Shown: positions 8,850 through 17,565, counted from the first letter of the stretch. The stretch: DNA of 64,000 nt from Paenibacillus sp. FSL H3-0469 (GCF_038051945.1 NZ_CP150302.1:5084001-5148000), one strand, 5' to 3'. Numbers and translations: made by a program. Notes: a model not told the origin generated them from the sequence alone.

Positions 8850-9038
8850 ATGGCAAGTAAAGGTCATAACGAAGTCAAGGAAAGTCTACGGGAAATGACA
8901 CGTATTTTCCGGCCCAAAGATCCCAAGAAATTTGTGAAAGAGTATGTCCGGAAGTATCGGATCACGGGAGGCTATGAGGAAGAGCTGACCATGGTGGTGG
9001 AGCATGAACTGGTTAGAATGAATTCATCCGTCTCCTGA
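8850..9038 (+). CDS. Small basic hypothetical protein, 62 aa
   Basis: ATG at 8850 lies eight bases after GGGAGGG. The in-frame upstream extension to 8796 lacks a ribosome-binding site. It is a charged, mostly helical protein (KEYVRKYRITGGYEEELTMVVEHEL) with no cysteines or membrane segment. A terminator follows at about 9130. Family not recognised. The long untranslated leader suggests post-transcriptional control, which is inference. Confidence 0.65.
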   Translation: MASKGHNEVKESLREMTRIFRPKDPKKFVKEYVRKYRITGGYEEELTMVVEHELVRMNSSVS

Positions 9039-9129
9039 AGAAGCGGGCAGATTCTGTTTCGTGCTGTGTGATGCCGGGCAACTATATATGTAAGCTACAT
9101 TCAAGCGATAACATCCATGAGGATTCTCA

Positions 9130-9177
9130 TAAACCGTGCCCGGACAGCCTGCTGCTTCTGGAATCGGTTTTTTTTGT
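9130..9177 (+). terminator. Rho-independent terminator
   Basis: AACCG...CGGTT closes a stem that ends in eight T residues. It lies about 95 bp after the small gene. Confidence 0.65.
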
Positions 9178-9275
9178 ATGTTCTTTGCAGATTATCCTCG
9201 TATGTCAAATGAATGTTTAGACACAAATACATATGAATACGCTTCAGAAGTAGTTTAACAGTTTTCCGGAAAAAT

Positions 9276-9289
9276 TGAAAGCGCTTATA
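9276..9289. promoter_or_regulatory. cre-like site (CcpA) upstream of ctaC
   Basis: TGAAAGCGCTTATA differs from the CcpA operator consensus at about one position. Catabolite repression of the cta cluster through CcpA is established in Bacillus subtilis, so the location is sensible. Confidence 0.5.
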
Positions 9290-9327
9290 AAATCAGTATT
9301 GACAAGCTTTCGGAGACTTTAAAATGA

Positions 9328-9379
9328 TTTTGTGAATTTGTTGTGAACGATTGACAAAATCGTAGGCCGAACTTATATT
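9328..9379 (+). promoter_or_regulatory. ctaC promoter with ResD-like upstream boxes
   Basis: TTGACA (9351-9356) and TATATT (9374-9379) are separated by 17 bp. Just upstream, TTTTGTGAAT (9328-9337) and TTGTTGTGAAC resemble ResD-type TTTGTGAAT boxes. ResDE control of caa3 oxidase genes is known in Bacillus. Its operation here is inferred. Confidence 0.65.
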
Positions 9380-9447
9380 AATAGTGATTGTTATAATTGA
9401 CAGGAAAATACTCTAATCTACGAATTCGGGAAAAGCGGGGTAGATCA

Positions 9448-10497
9448 ATGATGAAAACATGGCAGGCTGGTAAGCGGCTTCTTCCCATGACCGCAGCACT
9501 TGGACTCCTTCTGGCCGGATGCGGGCGGGAGGACTTGTCGGTACTCAGACCGCAGGGACCCGTAGCGGAAAGCTCTTACGGACTGATGAAGCTGTCAATC
9601 ACGATCATGATTGTGGTGCTGCTGATCGTCTTCTCCATTGCGGCTTATGTATGGATTCGCTTCCGCCGGAAGAAGGATCAGAATGAGATTCCGGAGCAGG
9701 TGGAGGGCAGCTTCAAGCTGGAGGTGCTGTGGACAGTCATCCCGCTTATTCTCGTCATTGTGCTGGCGATTCCTACGGTGAAGGTGGTGTTCGCTGCCGG
9801 CAATGATCATTCGGATGACAAGGATGCGATCAAGGTCAAGGTGACCGGCCACCAGTACTGGTGGGAGTTCGAATATACGGATTATGGAATAACGACCGCG
9901 CAGGATCTGATTATTCCTACAGGCAAGCACATTGCCTTCGAGCTGAGCACCAAGGACGTGCTGCACTCCTTCTGGGTACCCTCGCTGGCCGGGAAAATGG
10001 ACACCAATCCAGACGGCACGGTGAACCGCTTCAGCTTCAGTGCGCCGAATGAAGGCGTTTACCGGGGGAAATGCGCAGAGCTGTGCGGACCCTCCCACGG
10101 GTTCATGGAGTTTAAGGTGAAGTCGGTCAGCGGTGAGGCCTTTGACAAGTGGGTGGCTTCGATGAAGGCACCGGAGTCGGTGATGCCGGAAGACCCGGTA
10201 CTGGCTGAGAAGTTCAAGTCCCAGTGCCTTAGCTGCCATGCGATTGGCAGCATGCCTGCATCACCGGTCGCTCCCAGCCTGACCGGAATTGGTTCCCGTG
10301 AATCCGTTGCCGGGATTTTGCTTAATGATGACACCCGTGAAGACGGAGCGCCGGTTCTGGAGAATCTGAAGACTTGGCTGCATGATCCGCAGAGCGTGAA
10401 GCCCGGCAACAAGATGCCGAATCCGAAGGATAAGGGCTTAAGTGATGAAGAGATCGACGGCATTGCCGAATTTTTGGCCGGTTATACGCTGGATTAG
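9448..10497 (+). CDS. ctaC: Cytochrome c oxidase subunit II with fused cytochrome c (caa3 type)
   Basis: 349 residues. An N-terminal lipoprotein signal (LGLLLAGC) is followed by two transmembrane helices (residues about 50-70 and 90-115) and a cupredoxin domain with the CuA ligands in CAELCGPSHGFM. A C-terminal cytochrome c domain has a CLSCH haem site and a Met ligand in GNKMPNP. It accepts electrons and passes them via CuA to subunit I. The ATG pair at 9448/9451 follows a weak AGCGGGG. It is the first gene of ctaCDEFG, behind the 9351 promoter. Confidence 0.97.
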   Translation: MMKTWQAGKRLLPMTAALGLLLAGCGREDLSVLRPQGPVAESSYGLMKLSITIMIVVLLIVFSIAAYVWIRFRRKKDQNEIPEQVEGSFKLEVLWTVIPLILVIVLAIPTVKVVFAAGNDHSDDKDAIKVKVTGHQYWWEFEYTDYGITTAQDLIIPTGKHIAFELSTKDVLHSFWVPSLAGKMDTNPDGTVNRFSFSAPNEGVYRGKCAELCGPSHGFMEFKVKSVSGEAFDKWVASMKAPESVMPEDPVLAEKFKSQCLSCHAIGSMPASPVAPSLTGIGSRESVAGILLNDDTREDGAPVLENLKTWLHDPQSVKPGNKMPNPKDKGLSDEEIDGIAEFLAGYTLD

Positions 10498-10547
10498 GGG
10501 CCTATGACTGAAGTGGAAGCAGCATATTTGATAAGGGGGTACGTACC

Positions 10548-12464
10548 TTGGCTCACGCAGCGCAATCCTTGCAGCCCTCCCAGCCCTTGAAGCCCGGCCA
10601 CAGCGCCAAGCGGCATACCGGGCTGATGGACTGGATTACCACCGTCGACCACAAAAAAATAGCCATCCTGTATCTATGGGCCGGCGGCCTGTTCTTCGGC
10701 ATCGGTGGCCTGGAGGCAATCCTGATCCGTATCCAGCTGATCAAGCCGATGAACACCTTCCTGGATGCCCAGACCTTCAACGAACTGATTACCATGCACG
10801 GCACGACCATGATCTTTCTAGGAGTCATGCCGGTTATTTTTGCGCTGATGAATGCGGTGATTCCGCTGCAGATCGGCGCGCGGGATGTCGCCTTTCCTTT
10901 CCTCAACTCGCTGGGCTTCTGGACCTTCCTGTTCGGCGGTCTCTTGCTTAACCTCAGTTGGGTGATGGGTGGCGCACCGGATGCGGGCTGGACAGCGTAT
11001 ACCCCGCTCTCCGGTAAGGGATACAGCGCTACGCACGGGGTGGACTTCTATACGATCGGGCTGCAGATTGCGGGCCTGGGCACCCTGATTGGCGGAATTA
11101 ACTTCCTGGCTACCATCATCACGATGCGCGCGCCGGGGATGTCCTTCATGCGGATGCCGATGTTCGCCTGGGCTACCTTTATTACCTCAGCCATTATTCT
11201 ATTTGCCTTCCCAGCGGTTACCGTAGGACTTGTCCTGCTTACCTTCGACCGGATTCTGGACGCCAATTTCTTCAATGTTGCCGGTGGGGGCAATCCCGTA
11301 CTGTGGCAGCATATCTTCTGGATCTTCGGCCATCCCGAAGTATACATTCTGATTCTTCCGGCCTTCGGCATCATCTCCGAGGTCATTCCGACCTTCTCGC
11401 GTAAGCGGTTGTTCGGATACAGCTCCATGGTCTTCGCGACGATTCTGATCGCCTTCCTGGGCTTCATGGTCTGGGCGCATCATATGTTCACCACCGGCCT
11501 CGGTCCGGTCGCGAACGCCTTGTTCTCCGTGTCTACTATGCTGATTGCCGTTCCGACCGGGATCAAAATCTTCAACTGGCTGTTCACCATGTGGGGAGGA
11601 CAGGTACGGTTCACGACTCCGAACCTGTTCGCGGCCGGGTTCATTCCCACCTTTACGATGGGCGGGGTAACCGGGGTGATGCTGGCCTCCGCGCCGGCCG
11701 ACTTCCAGTTCCATGATACGTACTTCGTGGTGGCGCATTTCCACTATGTTATTGTCGGCGGTCTGGTGCTCGGGCTGTTCGCCGGGCTGCACTACTGGTG
11801 GCCGAAGATGTTCGGGCGCATGCTCAGCGAGACCTTGGGCAAGTGGACCTTCTGGACCTTCATTATCGGGTTCCACTTGACGTTCTTCGTGCAGCATTTC
11901 CTGGGACTGATGGGGATGCAGCGGCGCGTATTCACCTATTTGCCGAACCAGCAGTTTGATACGCTCAACCTGGTCAGTACAGTGGGGGCGTTCCTGATGG
12001 GAGTGGGTATGATTATCTTCCTGGTAAATGTGTTCTTGACCTCCAGACGGCCGGCGGATGCGCCGGAAGATCCGTGGGAAGACGGGCGGACCCTGGAATG
12101 GACGATCCCATCGCCGCCGCCGGAATATAACTTCAAGCAGACGCCGCTGGTGCGGGGCCTGGATGCTTTCTGGAAAGAGAAAATGGCCGGGCATAAGGGG
12201 ATGACCCCGGCGGAGCCGGTTGGCCCGATTCATATGCCGTCGGCCACGATTCTGCCGTTCCTCATGTCCGTCGGTATCTTCATTGCAGGCCTTGGCTTCA
12301 TGTTCAGCCGTGATGAATTCAGCAGCAGCATCATGAGTTTCCTGTTCAATAACTATATTGTTACGGCGCTGGGGCTTCTTATTACCTTCGGATCAATGCT
12401 GATGCGGTCGCTGTTTGACGATCACGGCTGGCATATTGAACCCGAAGAGCTGGAAGGAAGGTGA
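10548..12464 (+). CDS. ctaD: Cytochrome c oxidase subunit I
   Basis: 638 residues, the haem-copper catalytic subunit. It has many transmembrane helices. HPEVY holds the Cu-B histidine and cross-linked tyrosine, WAHHMF holds two further Cu-B histidines, and DTYFVVAHFHYV holds the haem ligands. It reduces oxygen to water and pumps protons. The start is TTG, nine bases after AAGGGGGT, which is worth noting for so highly expressed a gene. It lies 50 bp after ctaC and 6 bp before ctaE. Confidence 0.97.
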   Translation: MAHAAQSLQPSQPLKPGHSAKRHTGLMDWITTVDHKKIAILYLWAGGLFFGIGGLEAILIRIQLIKPMNTFLDAQTFNELITMHGTTMIFLGVMPVIFALMNAVIPLQIGARDVAFPFLNSLGFWTFLFGGLLLNLSWVMGGAPDAGWTAYTPLSGKGYSATHGVDFYTIGLQIAGLGTLIGGINFLATIITMRAPGMSFMRMPMFAWATFITSAIILFAFPAVTVGLVLLTFDRILDANFFNVAGGGNPVLWQHIFWIFGHPEVYILILPAFGIISEVIPTFSRKRLFGYSSMVFATILIAFLGFMVWAHHMFTTGLGPVANALFSVSTMLIAVPTGIKIFNWLFTMWGGQVRFTTPNLFAAGFIPTFTMGGVTGVMLASAPADFQFHDTYFVVAHFHYVIVGGLVLGLFAGLHYWWPKMFGRMLSETLGKWTFWTFIIGFHLTFFVQHFLGLMGMQRRVFTYLPNQQFDTLNLVSTVGAFLMGVGMIIFLVNVFLTSRRPADAPEDPWEDGRTLEWTIPSPPPEYNFKQTPLVRGLDAFWKEKMAGHKGMTPAEPVGPIHMPSATILPFLMSVGIFIAGLGFMFSRDEFSSSIMSFLFNNYIVTALGLLITFGSMLMRSLFDDHGWHIEPEELEGR

Positions 12465-12470
12465 GCAGAG

Positions 12471-13097
12471 ATGACAACGGCACATGCTGAAGCAGCGGAC
12501 GGTACATTCCCGCATGAACCTGAGAAAGCGACCCTGGAAGGACGGAATAAAGTGCTGGCCTTCTGGCTGTTCCTCGGAGGGGAAGCGGTACTCTTCGGCA
12601 CCCTGTTCGCGACCTTCCTGGCGCTGCGCAATCAGACGAATGAGGGACCTTCGGCGGCGGAGCTGTTCCATCTGCCGCTGGTTGCGGCAGCGACCCTGCT
12701 CCTCCTGGTCAGCAGTCTGACCAGTGTGTTCGCCATTCAGGCTATGCACCGGGGGAATGTGGCCCAGCTCAGGAACTGGCTGCTGGTAACCGTCCTGCTT
12801 GGTCTTGCATTCCTGATCCTGGAGATCTACGAGTTCAGCGTATATGTCAGACATGAGGAATTCGGGATGACGACGAGTGCGTTCAGCTCGGCCTTTTATA
12901 CGCTGGTCGGGTTCCATGGTGCCCATGTGGCGTTCGGAATTCTGTGGATCGCCGTGCTGATCGGACAATTGCTGCATAAAGGATTGACGGTCGTTACCGC
13001 ACCGAAGATCTATGTGTCGGCAATGTATTGGCATTTCATTGATGTGGTGTGGGTCTTTATCTTCACAGTCGTATACCTGCTCGGAAAGGTGGGGTGA
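12471..13097 (+). CDS. ctaE: Cytochrome c oxidase subunit III
   Basis: 208 residues with five hydrophobic helices. Characteristic parts are NKVLAFWLFLGGEAVLF near residue 25 and the GFHGAHVAFG and YWHFIDVVWVFIF motifs of subunit III. It stabilises the proton-pumping core of the caa3 complex. The start follows GAAGGAAGG. Short gaps to ctaD and ctaF indicate one transcript. Confidence 0.96.
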   Translation: MTTAHAEAADGTFPHEPEKATLEGRNKVLAFWLFLGGEAVLFGTLFATFLALRNQTNEGPSAAELFHLPLVAAATLLLLVSSLTSVFAIQAMHRGNVAQLRNWLLVTVLLGLAFLILEIYEFSVYVRHEEFGMTTSAFSSAFYTLVGFHGAHVAFGILWIAVLIGQLLHKGLTVVTAPKIYVSAMYWHFIDVVWVFIFTVVYLLGKVG

Positions 13098-13101
13098 AGC
13101 C

Positions 13102-13425
13102 ATGACGACGAAGCAGCCTTCAACAGATTCTGCGGTGAAGCACCGGCACCGTCCGGAAGGACCGCAGCGGCATATTGTGGTGTTTGTATTCTCCGTGGTG
13201 CTGACGCTGATCGCTTTTGCCGCGGTGGCGGCCGGAGGGGTGAATGCTACCTTTGCGATCATCCTGCTGCTGGTAATGGCTGTGCTGCAGGTGTTCCTGC
13301 AGATGGGCTTCTGGATGCATCTGAAGGACAAAGGGCATATGCTCCCGATTATCTTCATGCTGGGCGGTTTTTTTATCGCAGGCACCTGTATTGTAATGGC
13401 GCTCTATTGGGTATGGTGGGATTGA
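13102..13425 (+). CDS. ctaF: Cytochrome c oxidase subunit IV
   Basis: 107 residues with three transmembrane helices. The motif LQVFLQMGFWMHLKDK is typical of subunit IV (CtaF/CyoD-like). The true start is the ATG at 13102, four bases after the ctaE stop. The longer in-frame extension overlaps ctaE and is rejected. It is an accessory subunit of the caa3 oxidase. Confidence 0.95.
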   Translation: MTTKQPSTDSAVKHRHRPEGPQRHIVVFVFSVVLTLIAFAAVAAGGVNATFAIILLLVMAVLQVFLQMGFWMHLKDKGHMLPIIFMLGGFFIAGTCIVMALYWVWWD

Positions 13426-13450
13426 TTCTATCTCCGGGGAGGTCTTGAGG

Positions 13451-14362
13451 ATGATACCGGGATTGCAATATTTCAGCTTTACGGAACTATGGAGTCCGCT
13501 GTTTCTGGCCCTGATGCTCCTCCTGACTGCCGGATATTTTGTGCTGATCGGACCGCTGGCCTCCCGTTTTGAGGGCAGCACTGCAGTCCCCTTCTGGCGG
13601 AGGGGGCTGTTCTTATGCGGAATGCTGGCCCTCTATCTCGCGCAGGGAGGACCAGTCAGTCTGCTGGGACATATCTTATTTTCCTTCCATATGGTCAGTA
13701 TGGCCTTGTCCTATCTGGTGGCGGTCCCGCTGATTATGCTCGGGATCCCCGACTGGTGCTGGCGCGCCCTGCTGCGGGTGAATCCGCTGAAGGGACTGGC
13801 TTTTCTCGCGAAGCCGGTGGTGGCGGCCCTGCTCTTCAACGGCCTGTTCTCGCTCTATCACATCCCCGTCATCCATGATTATGTCATGCTGCATTTCACC
13901 GTTCACCGTCTGTATTATGGCGTCCTGTTCCTGACCTCGGCGCTGATGTGGTGGAATCTGATCAACCCCCTGCCGGAATACCGGGCGCTTAGCGGTCTGG
14001 GACAGGTGGGTTTCATCTTCCTGAACATGGTGCTGCTGACACCGGCCTGCGGGCTGATCATTTTTGCGGGCTCCCCCCTCTATGCTACATATAGCGACCC
14101 GGGCACCTGGGCGAAGGCGATGGGCTACTGTGTTCCGCAGAGTCCGGCTGCATTACTGCAGGCTTTTGGCGGTCCCGGCTTCTTCGGATCTCTGTCCCCC
14201 AAGGTAGATCAGCAGGTTGGAGGCATCGTGATGAAGTTCATTCAGGAATTTATTTTCGCCTCGATGCTTGCTTATGTGTTCTATCATTGGTATAAAAAAG
14301 AGAACGGACAAGAGGACACAGATGTGTCCGCGTCACCCTCTGCACTGGCGGAGGAGGTCTGA
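13451..14362 (+). CDS. ctaG: Cytochrome c oxidase assembly protein CtaG
   Basis: 303 residues, predominantly seven or so transmembrane helices. Features of the caa3_CtaG family include GHILFSFHMVSMALSYLV, PVIHDYVMLHFTVHRLYY and the His-rich loops. CtaG is needed for copper-site assembly of the caa3 oxidase. The ATG at 13451 has GGGGAGG nine bases upstream. A TTG at 13445 is too close to that site. It is the fifth gene of the cta operon. Confidence 0.94.
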   Translation: MIPGLQYFSFTELWSPLFLALMLLLTAGYFVLIGPLASRFEGSTAVPFWRRGLFLCGMLALYLAQGGPVSLLGHILFSFHMVSMALSYLVAVPLIMLGIPDWCWRALLRVNPLKGLAFLAKPVVAALLFNGLFSLYHIPVIHDYVMLHFTVHRLYYGVLFLTSALMWWNLINPLPEYRALSGLGQVGFIFLNMVLLTPACGLIIFAGSPLYATYSDPGTWAKAMGYCVPQSPAALLQAFGGPGFFGSLSPKVDQQVGGIVMKFIQEFIFASMLAYVFYHWYKKENGQEDTDVSASPSALAEEV

Positions 14363-14398
14363 ACTATAATGAGCTGGTAAGTACCGAGGGGGATATTC

Positions 14399-14863
14399 AT
14401 GGATATTTTCACATTGTTTCCTACGATCAGCACATCGTTCATCGTCATAAGCGCGGTGCTGGTGGCAATCGGCTGGAGACAGATCATTCAAGGCAAACGC
14501 GAAGCGCACAAGAAGACGATGATTGCGGCTGCGGTGGCAGCGATTCTGTTCTTCCTGGTGTACTCGTCAAGAACGGTGTTCGTAGGCAATACCTCCTGGG
14601 GCGGCCCGGATGAGCTGACGACGATCTACCATGTCTTCCTGATCTTCCACATCGTGCTGGCTACCGTCGCTGCCGTATTCGGCATCACTACGCTGACGCT
14701 CGGCTTCAAGGCCAAGTATGCCAAGCACCGGAAGTGGGGACGGGTGACCTCTGTCATCTGGTTCATCACCGCCATCACCGGAGTTGCTGTCTACGTGCTG
14801 TTGTATATCTTCTATCCAGGCGGCCACACGAAGCCGGTCTGGGAGATCATCCTGGGCGCTTAA
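14399..14863 (+). CDS. DUF420 membrane protein (CtaM-like)
   Basis: 154 residues with four transmembrane helices and conserved features of DUF420: FPTISTSFIVISAVLVAIGW, the Lys/His-rich loop after it, YHVFLIFHIVLA, and a final helix before FYPGG. DUF420/CtaM proteins assist haem-copper oxidase maturation in several Firmicutes. It lies 36 bp after ctaG with its own GAGGGGG ribosome-binding site and ends the operon at a terminator. Confidence 0.9.
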   Translation: MDIFTLFPTISTSFIVISAVLVAIGWRQIIQGKREAHKKTMIAAAVAAILFFLVYSSRTVFVGNTSWGGPDELTTIYHVFLIFHIVLATVAAVFGITTLTLGFKAKYAKHRKWGRVTSVIWFITAITGVAVYVLLYIFYPGGHTKPVWEIILGA

Positions 14864-14892
14864 GCCGAGGGGAAGAGAAGCCTGGAATCATA

Positions 14893-14946
14893 GGGGAAAA
14901 GCCTGTCCATCTGCCGCTGCTGCGGGGGAGGGGCGGGCTTTTTTAG
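14893..14946 (+). terminator. Rho-independent terminator of the cta operon
   Basis: AAGCCTGTCC pairs with GGGGCGGGCTT, followed by TTTTTT, about 30 bp after the DUF420 gene. Confidence 0.75.
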
Positions 14947-14975
14947 GCTGAACGAAATCGAAAATGATTAGGTTG

Positions 14976-15359
14976 CTATATCTTTTTTGCTGCTACCAGT
15001 GAAAAAAAGATGTGCTCCATTATTGCTGGTAACTCCTGATGATACACATTAGGATAACGTGTCATATTAGTAAGTTTGGCATCCGCGGGGGGATGAATAT
15101 GATAAGGCTCAGTGGATGTCTGATAGCGCCTATCATCTTTATGCGGCTCGCTGTGGAATTTTAAAATATCTGCCCCGTGTTCATCCACCCAGTCGTAGAA
15201 GTATATCTCTATTCGTCCCCTGCTGAGATGTTCAGTTATAAGTAAACGGGACATATCCGTGAACACAAATGTGTGCCGGGTAAATGAGATGGAGGTGAAC
15301 AGACCGCTGCCATCCCCATCACATGAGTTCATAATAATATTCGAAAAGTCTTTCTCCAA
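14976..15359 (-). CDS. TumE-type (DUF6516-like) putative toxin
   Basis: 127 residues. The core IEIYFYDWVDEHG with KFHSEPHKDDRRYQTSTEPYH-type context (Arg/His-rich, ending IHPP) resembles the TumE/DUF6516 toxin family of type II modules. Its partner upstream encodes an HTH protein. The TTG at 15359 is used here. The frame stays open to a CTG at 15392 whose CTGA overlaps the partner's stop codon, so translation may be coupled and the protein may be 11 residues longer. No membrane segment. Toxin activity is inferred from family resemblance and gene pairing. Confidence 0.65.
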   Translation of the reverse strand: MEKDFSNIIMNSCDGDGSGLFTSISFTRHTFVFTDMSRLLITEHLSRGRIEIYFYDWVDEHGADILKFHSEPHKDDRRYQTSTEPYHIHPPADAKLTNMTRYPNVYHQELPAIMEHIFFSLVAAKKI

Positions 15360-15388
15360 CTGGCTGATGTTGGATGGAGGGCGAGTAT

Positions 15389-16075
15389 TCAGTCCCAGTT
15401 CCTTTCAACGGAGTACAGCAGACTGGACCATTGTACTGCGTCCCGAGATTGTGCTGGGGTCAAATCAGTTTTTTTGCCCAGTGTCTCTTCGAATGTTCCG
15501 CCATATTTTTTTTCAAAATGAACGACAGCATTAAGTATTTCAGCCATTTCCTCAGCTGCTGTCATTTCTTTATTTCTGCCTGAACGTATTTGCTCTGCTT
15601 CATAACGTATTGCAGCATCTGCTATAGCTGACTTCATTCCAGTAGGAGAAGTATAAACTGCGTTCTCAGGAAATCTAACTTGTTTGTAACGCTCTCCTTT
15701 TTCAACACCGTCAAATCGCCCAAGGGCAATCCAATTATGGATCGTAGCAATACTTACCCCGAAGAATCGGGCGACATCTCCTGTTGTGTAGACTTTAGTG
15801 CCTAATACTTCAGCCTCCATCCCTACAGTAACCATGTGGATTAGCACTCGTTGCAGAGCCTGCTCGGAATTACCATGAACCAAATGACTATCCACGGCCT
15901 GAAGCACTTCTGAAGGATTATGAATGGAATTCCGTTCAATATAATTGGCCAAAGCCTTAATAAACATTGACATCTGCGTTTCGGTCTCGTGTAGATGTGT
16001 CTTGAATACTTCGGAGATCGACAATGCTTCTGACAATGCTCTTTCCTTTTCTGTTACATTAAACATATACATCAC
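15389..16075 (-). CDS. HTH DNA-binding protein, putative antitoxin of the TumE-type pair
   Basis: 228 residues. The middle (about residues 93-125: VYTTGDVARFFGVSIATIHNW) is a MerR/excisionase-like helix-turn-helix. The N-terminal half is helical, and the C-terminal segment (MTAAEEMAEILNAV, EETLGKKTDLTP) probably contacts the toxin. It precedes the toxin with a gap or overlap of a few bases, the usual antitoxin-first order. Its upstream region carries five AACTTA words, a plausible autoregulatory operator. Start ATG at 16075; MYMFN two codons on is an alternative. Confidence 0.7.
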   Translation of the reverse strand: MMYMFNVTEKERALSEALSISEVFKTHLHETETQMSMFIKALANYIERNSIHNPSEVLQAVDSHLVHGNSEQALQRVLIHMVTVGMEAEVLGTKVYTTGDVARFFGVSIATIHNWIALGRFDGVEKGERYKQVRFPENAVYTSPTGMKSAIADAAIRYEAEQIRSGRNKEMTAAEEMAEILNAVVHFEKKYGGTFEETLGKKTDLTPAQSRDAVQWSSLLYSVERNWD

Positions 16076-16104
16076 CTCAACTCCATTCTAACACTTCTCG
16101 TTTA

Positions 16105-16152
16105 AACTTAAAACAACTTAAAATTTACCGTGATTAACTTAAACTTAACTTA
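16105..16152. promoter_or_regulatory. Five AACTTA words, candidate operator of the toxin-antitoxin pair
   Basis: AACTTA occurs at 16105, 16115, 16136, 16142 and 16147, immediately upstream of the antitoxin gene. The first two are one helical turn apart and the last three are nearly contiguous. This iteron-like clustering suggests cooperative binding of the HTH protein. Confidence 0.5.
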
Positions 16153-16234
16153 TATTATTGCCTGTTTTCGAATGATATAATGTATGTTATTAAAAAAATC
16201 CAGAAATAGAAGGTATACATACAAAGGAGAAATT

Positions 16235-17245
16235 ATGGACCCACACATCAAACGAATGTTCATGGACGAACATGCTGCTGAAGGTGCTAGGCGCTTTGGG
16301 ATTAACCCTGAGGAGCTGATCTTCATTGGAGGCTTTCAAAACTTTATTTATTCCTATATTCGCGATGAATCCCAATATATTCTTCGGTTTACTCCGGGGA
16401 CACTTCGTACCTCTGAAGGAATTGCAGCCGAAATCGAATGGATTCGTTACCTCGCGGAGAAGGGGGTGTCAGTGTCAGCTCCGGTCTCATCGGTGAATGG
16501 AAGGGATGTTGAGCGTATTCATGGGCATCCGATGGATTTTTACGCAGCCTCGTTCAATTATGCACCCGGCACAAAAGTTGGATATCCGGAGTGCCTGCGG
16601 AACCCGATGCTATACGAACAATGTGGCCGTATTACAGGCCGTCTTCATGAACTGGCTAAGCGGTACAAGCCGGTATTCAGAAGACATACCTGGGAGACTA
16701 ACGAATACCTCGTGCGGGCAAAAGATTATTTACCGGCAGAGCTTAGGCCCATTTTGCATGCCCTTGATGAAATAAAAGCAGAGTTGGCCAGTCTGCCTGT
16801 TACCTCAGATAATTTTGGATTAATTCACGGGGATATCAACGTAGGTAATTTCATGGTAGATGAATCAGGGAAGATCACGCTTTTTGACTTCGATGAGTGC
16901 CAGTACAGCTGGTATGCTGAGGATATTGCTATCCAGCTCTATTATTTACTATATGTATTTGGAGAAGATTCGAGGTCTGAACGTAAGGAGCAATACGAGC
17001 TTTTTATCCGGCATTTCGAGCTAGGCTACACGGAGGATGGCAGGCAGCTCCCCGATGGCTGGAAGAGTCAGCTGGAGTTGTTTCTTAAACTGCGTGAGAT
17101 TATCGTAGTTGTGGGCATGCACCGGAGTTGGGATTTAACACAGGCTGACGATTGGACCCGTGGGTTCTTGCAAGAGAGTACAGTGCGTATTACCAAGGGG
17201 ATTTCGTTAATCGATGGGTTCGGGGAAGAGGGGCCACAATCATAG
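16235..17245 (+). CDS. APH-family phosphotransferase (aminoglycoside/choline kinase-like)
   Basis: 336 residues. The kinase-like fold shows FIGGFQNFIYSY (nucleotide loop), YILRFTP (Lys-site strand), the catalytic loop LIHGDINVGNFMV and the metal-binding FDFDECQYSWYAED. Such enzymes phosphorylate small hydroxylated molecules. The substrate here is unknown, and drug resistance should not be assumed. The start is chosen at 16235 after AAGGAG. An extended -10 box (TGATATAAT, ending 16181) lies upstream. Spore-coat CotS-like kinases share this fold. Confidence 0.85.
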   Translation: MDPHIKRMFMDEHAAEGARRFGINPEELIFIGGFQNFIYSYIRDESQYILRFTPGTLRTSEGIAAEIEWIRYLAEKGVSVSAPVSSVNGRDVERIHGHPMDFYAASFNYAPGTKVGYPECLRNPMLYEQCGRITGRLHELAKRYKPVFRRHTWETNEYLVRAKDYLPAELRPILHALDEIKAELASLPVTSDNFGLIHGDINVGNFMVDESGKITLFDFDECQYSWYAEDIAIQLYYLLYVFGEDSRSERKEQYELFIRHFELGYTEDGRQLPDGWKSQLELFLKLREIIVVVGMHRSWDLTQADDWTRGFLQESTVRITKGISLIDGFGEEGPQS

Positions 17246-17510
17246 TTGGAAAAAGCACATTTAATTTCAGTGATACAGACGGTTGCAGGTAAGCAATTGG
17301 AAAAAGTCCACCTAATTTCGAGAAATTCCTCTGTTTAGACGAAATTGTAGAAATTAAGTGTTGTTTGTCCCACTACTGTTTGCAAATGGGGCGATGCCGT
17401 CAAAATAGATGGACAAAATCCAATTAACGTCACTGGTTGCGTTTAGAACTGTACACTTTTCCCGGCCGATCCCGCAAGAACAAGTGGAAACGGCTTTGCC
17501 GTCCTTTAAC
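17246..17510. other. Intergenic stretch with a repeated TTGGAAAAAG word
   Basis: AGTTGGAAAAAGCACATTTAATTTC and ATTGGAAAAAGTCCACCTAATTTC (starting near 17247 and 17299) are near copies about 52 bp apart. Related fragments follow up to 17460. No gene is visible. Confidence 0.45.
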
Positions 17511-17546
17511 AAAAAAACCTGCAAGCTCCCAAAGGGAACTTGCAGG
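17511..17546 (-). terminator. Rho-independent terminator of the che operon
   Basis: On the minus strand CCTGCAAGTTCCC / GGGAGCTTGCAGG is followed by TTTTTTT. It lies 20 bp after the mcp stop codon. Confidence 0.88.
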
Positions 17547-17565
17547 CAGCCGTATAAACCAAGAA

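Noticed and set aside
11199-12233. 344-codon leftward ORF opposite ctaD
   Set aside because: It is antisense to a certain gene, rich in Arg/His/Gln/Pro, with no ribosome-binding site.
16235-17245. Aminoglycoside resistance gene
   Set aside because: Only the general APH kinase motifs are visible; such proteins are common in spore formers with other substrates, so a resistance function is not supported.
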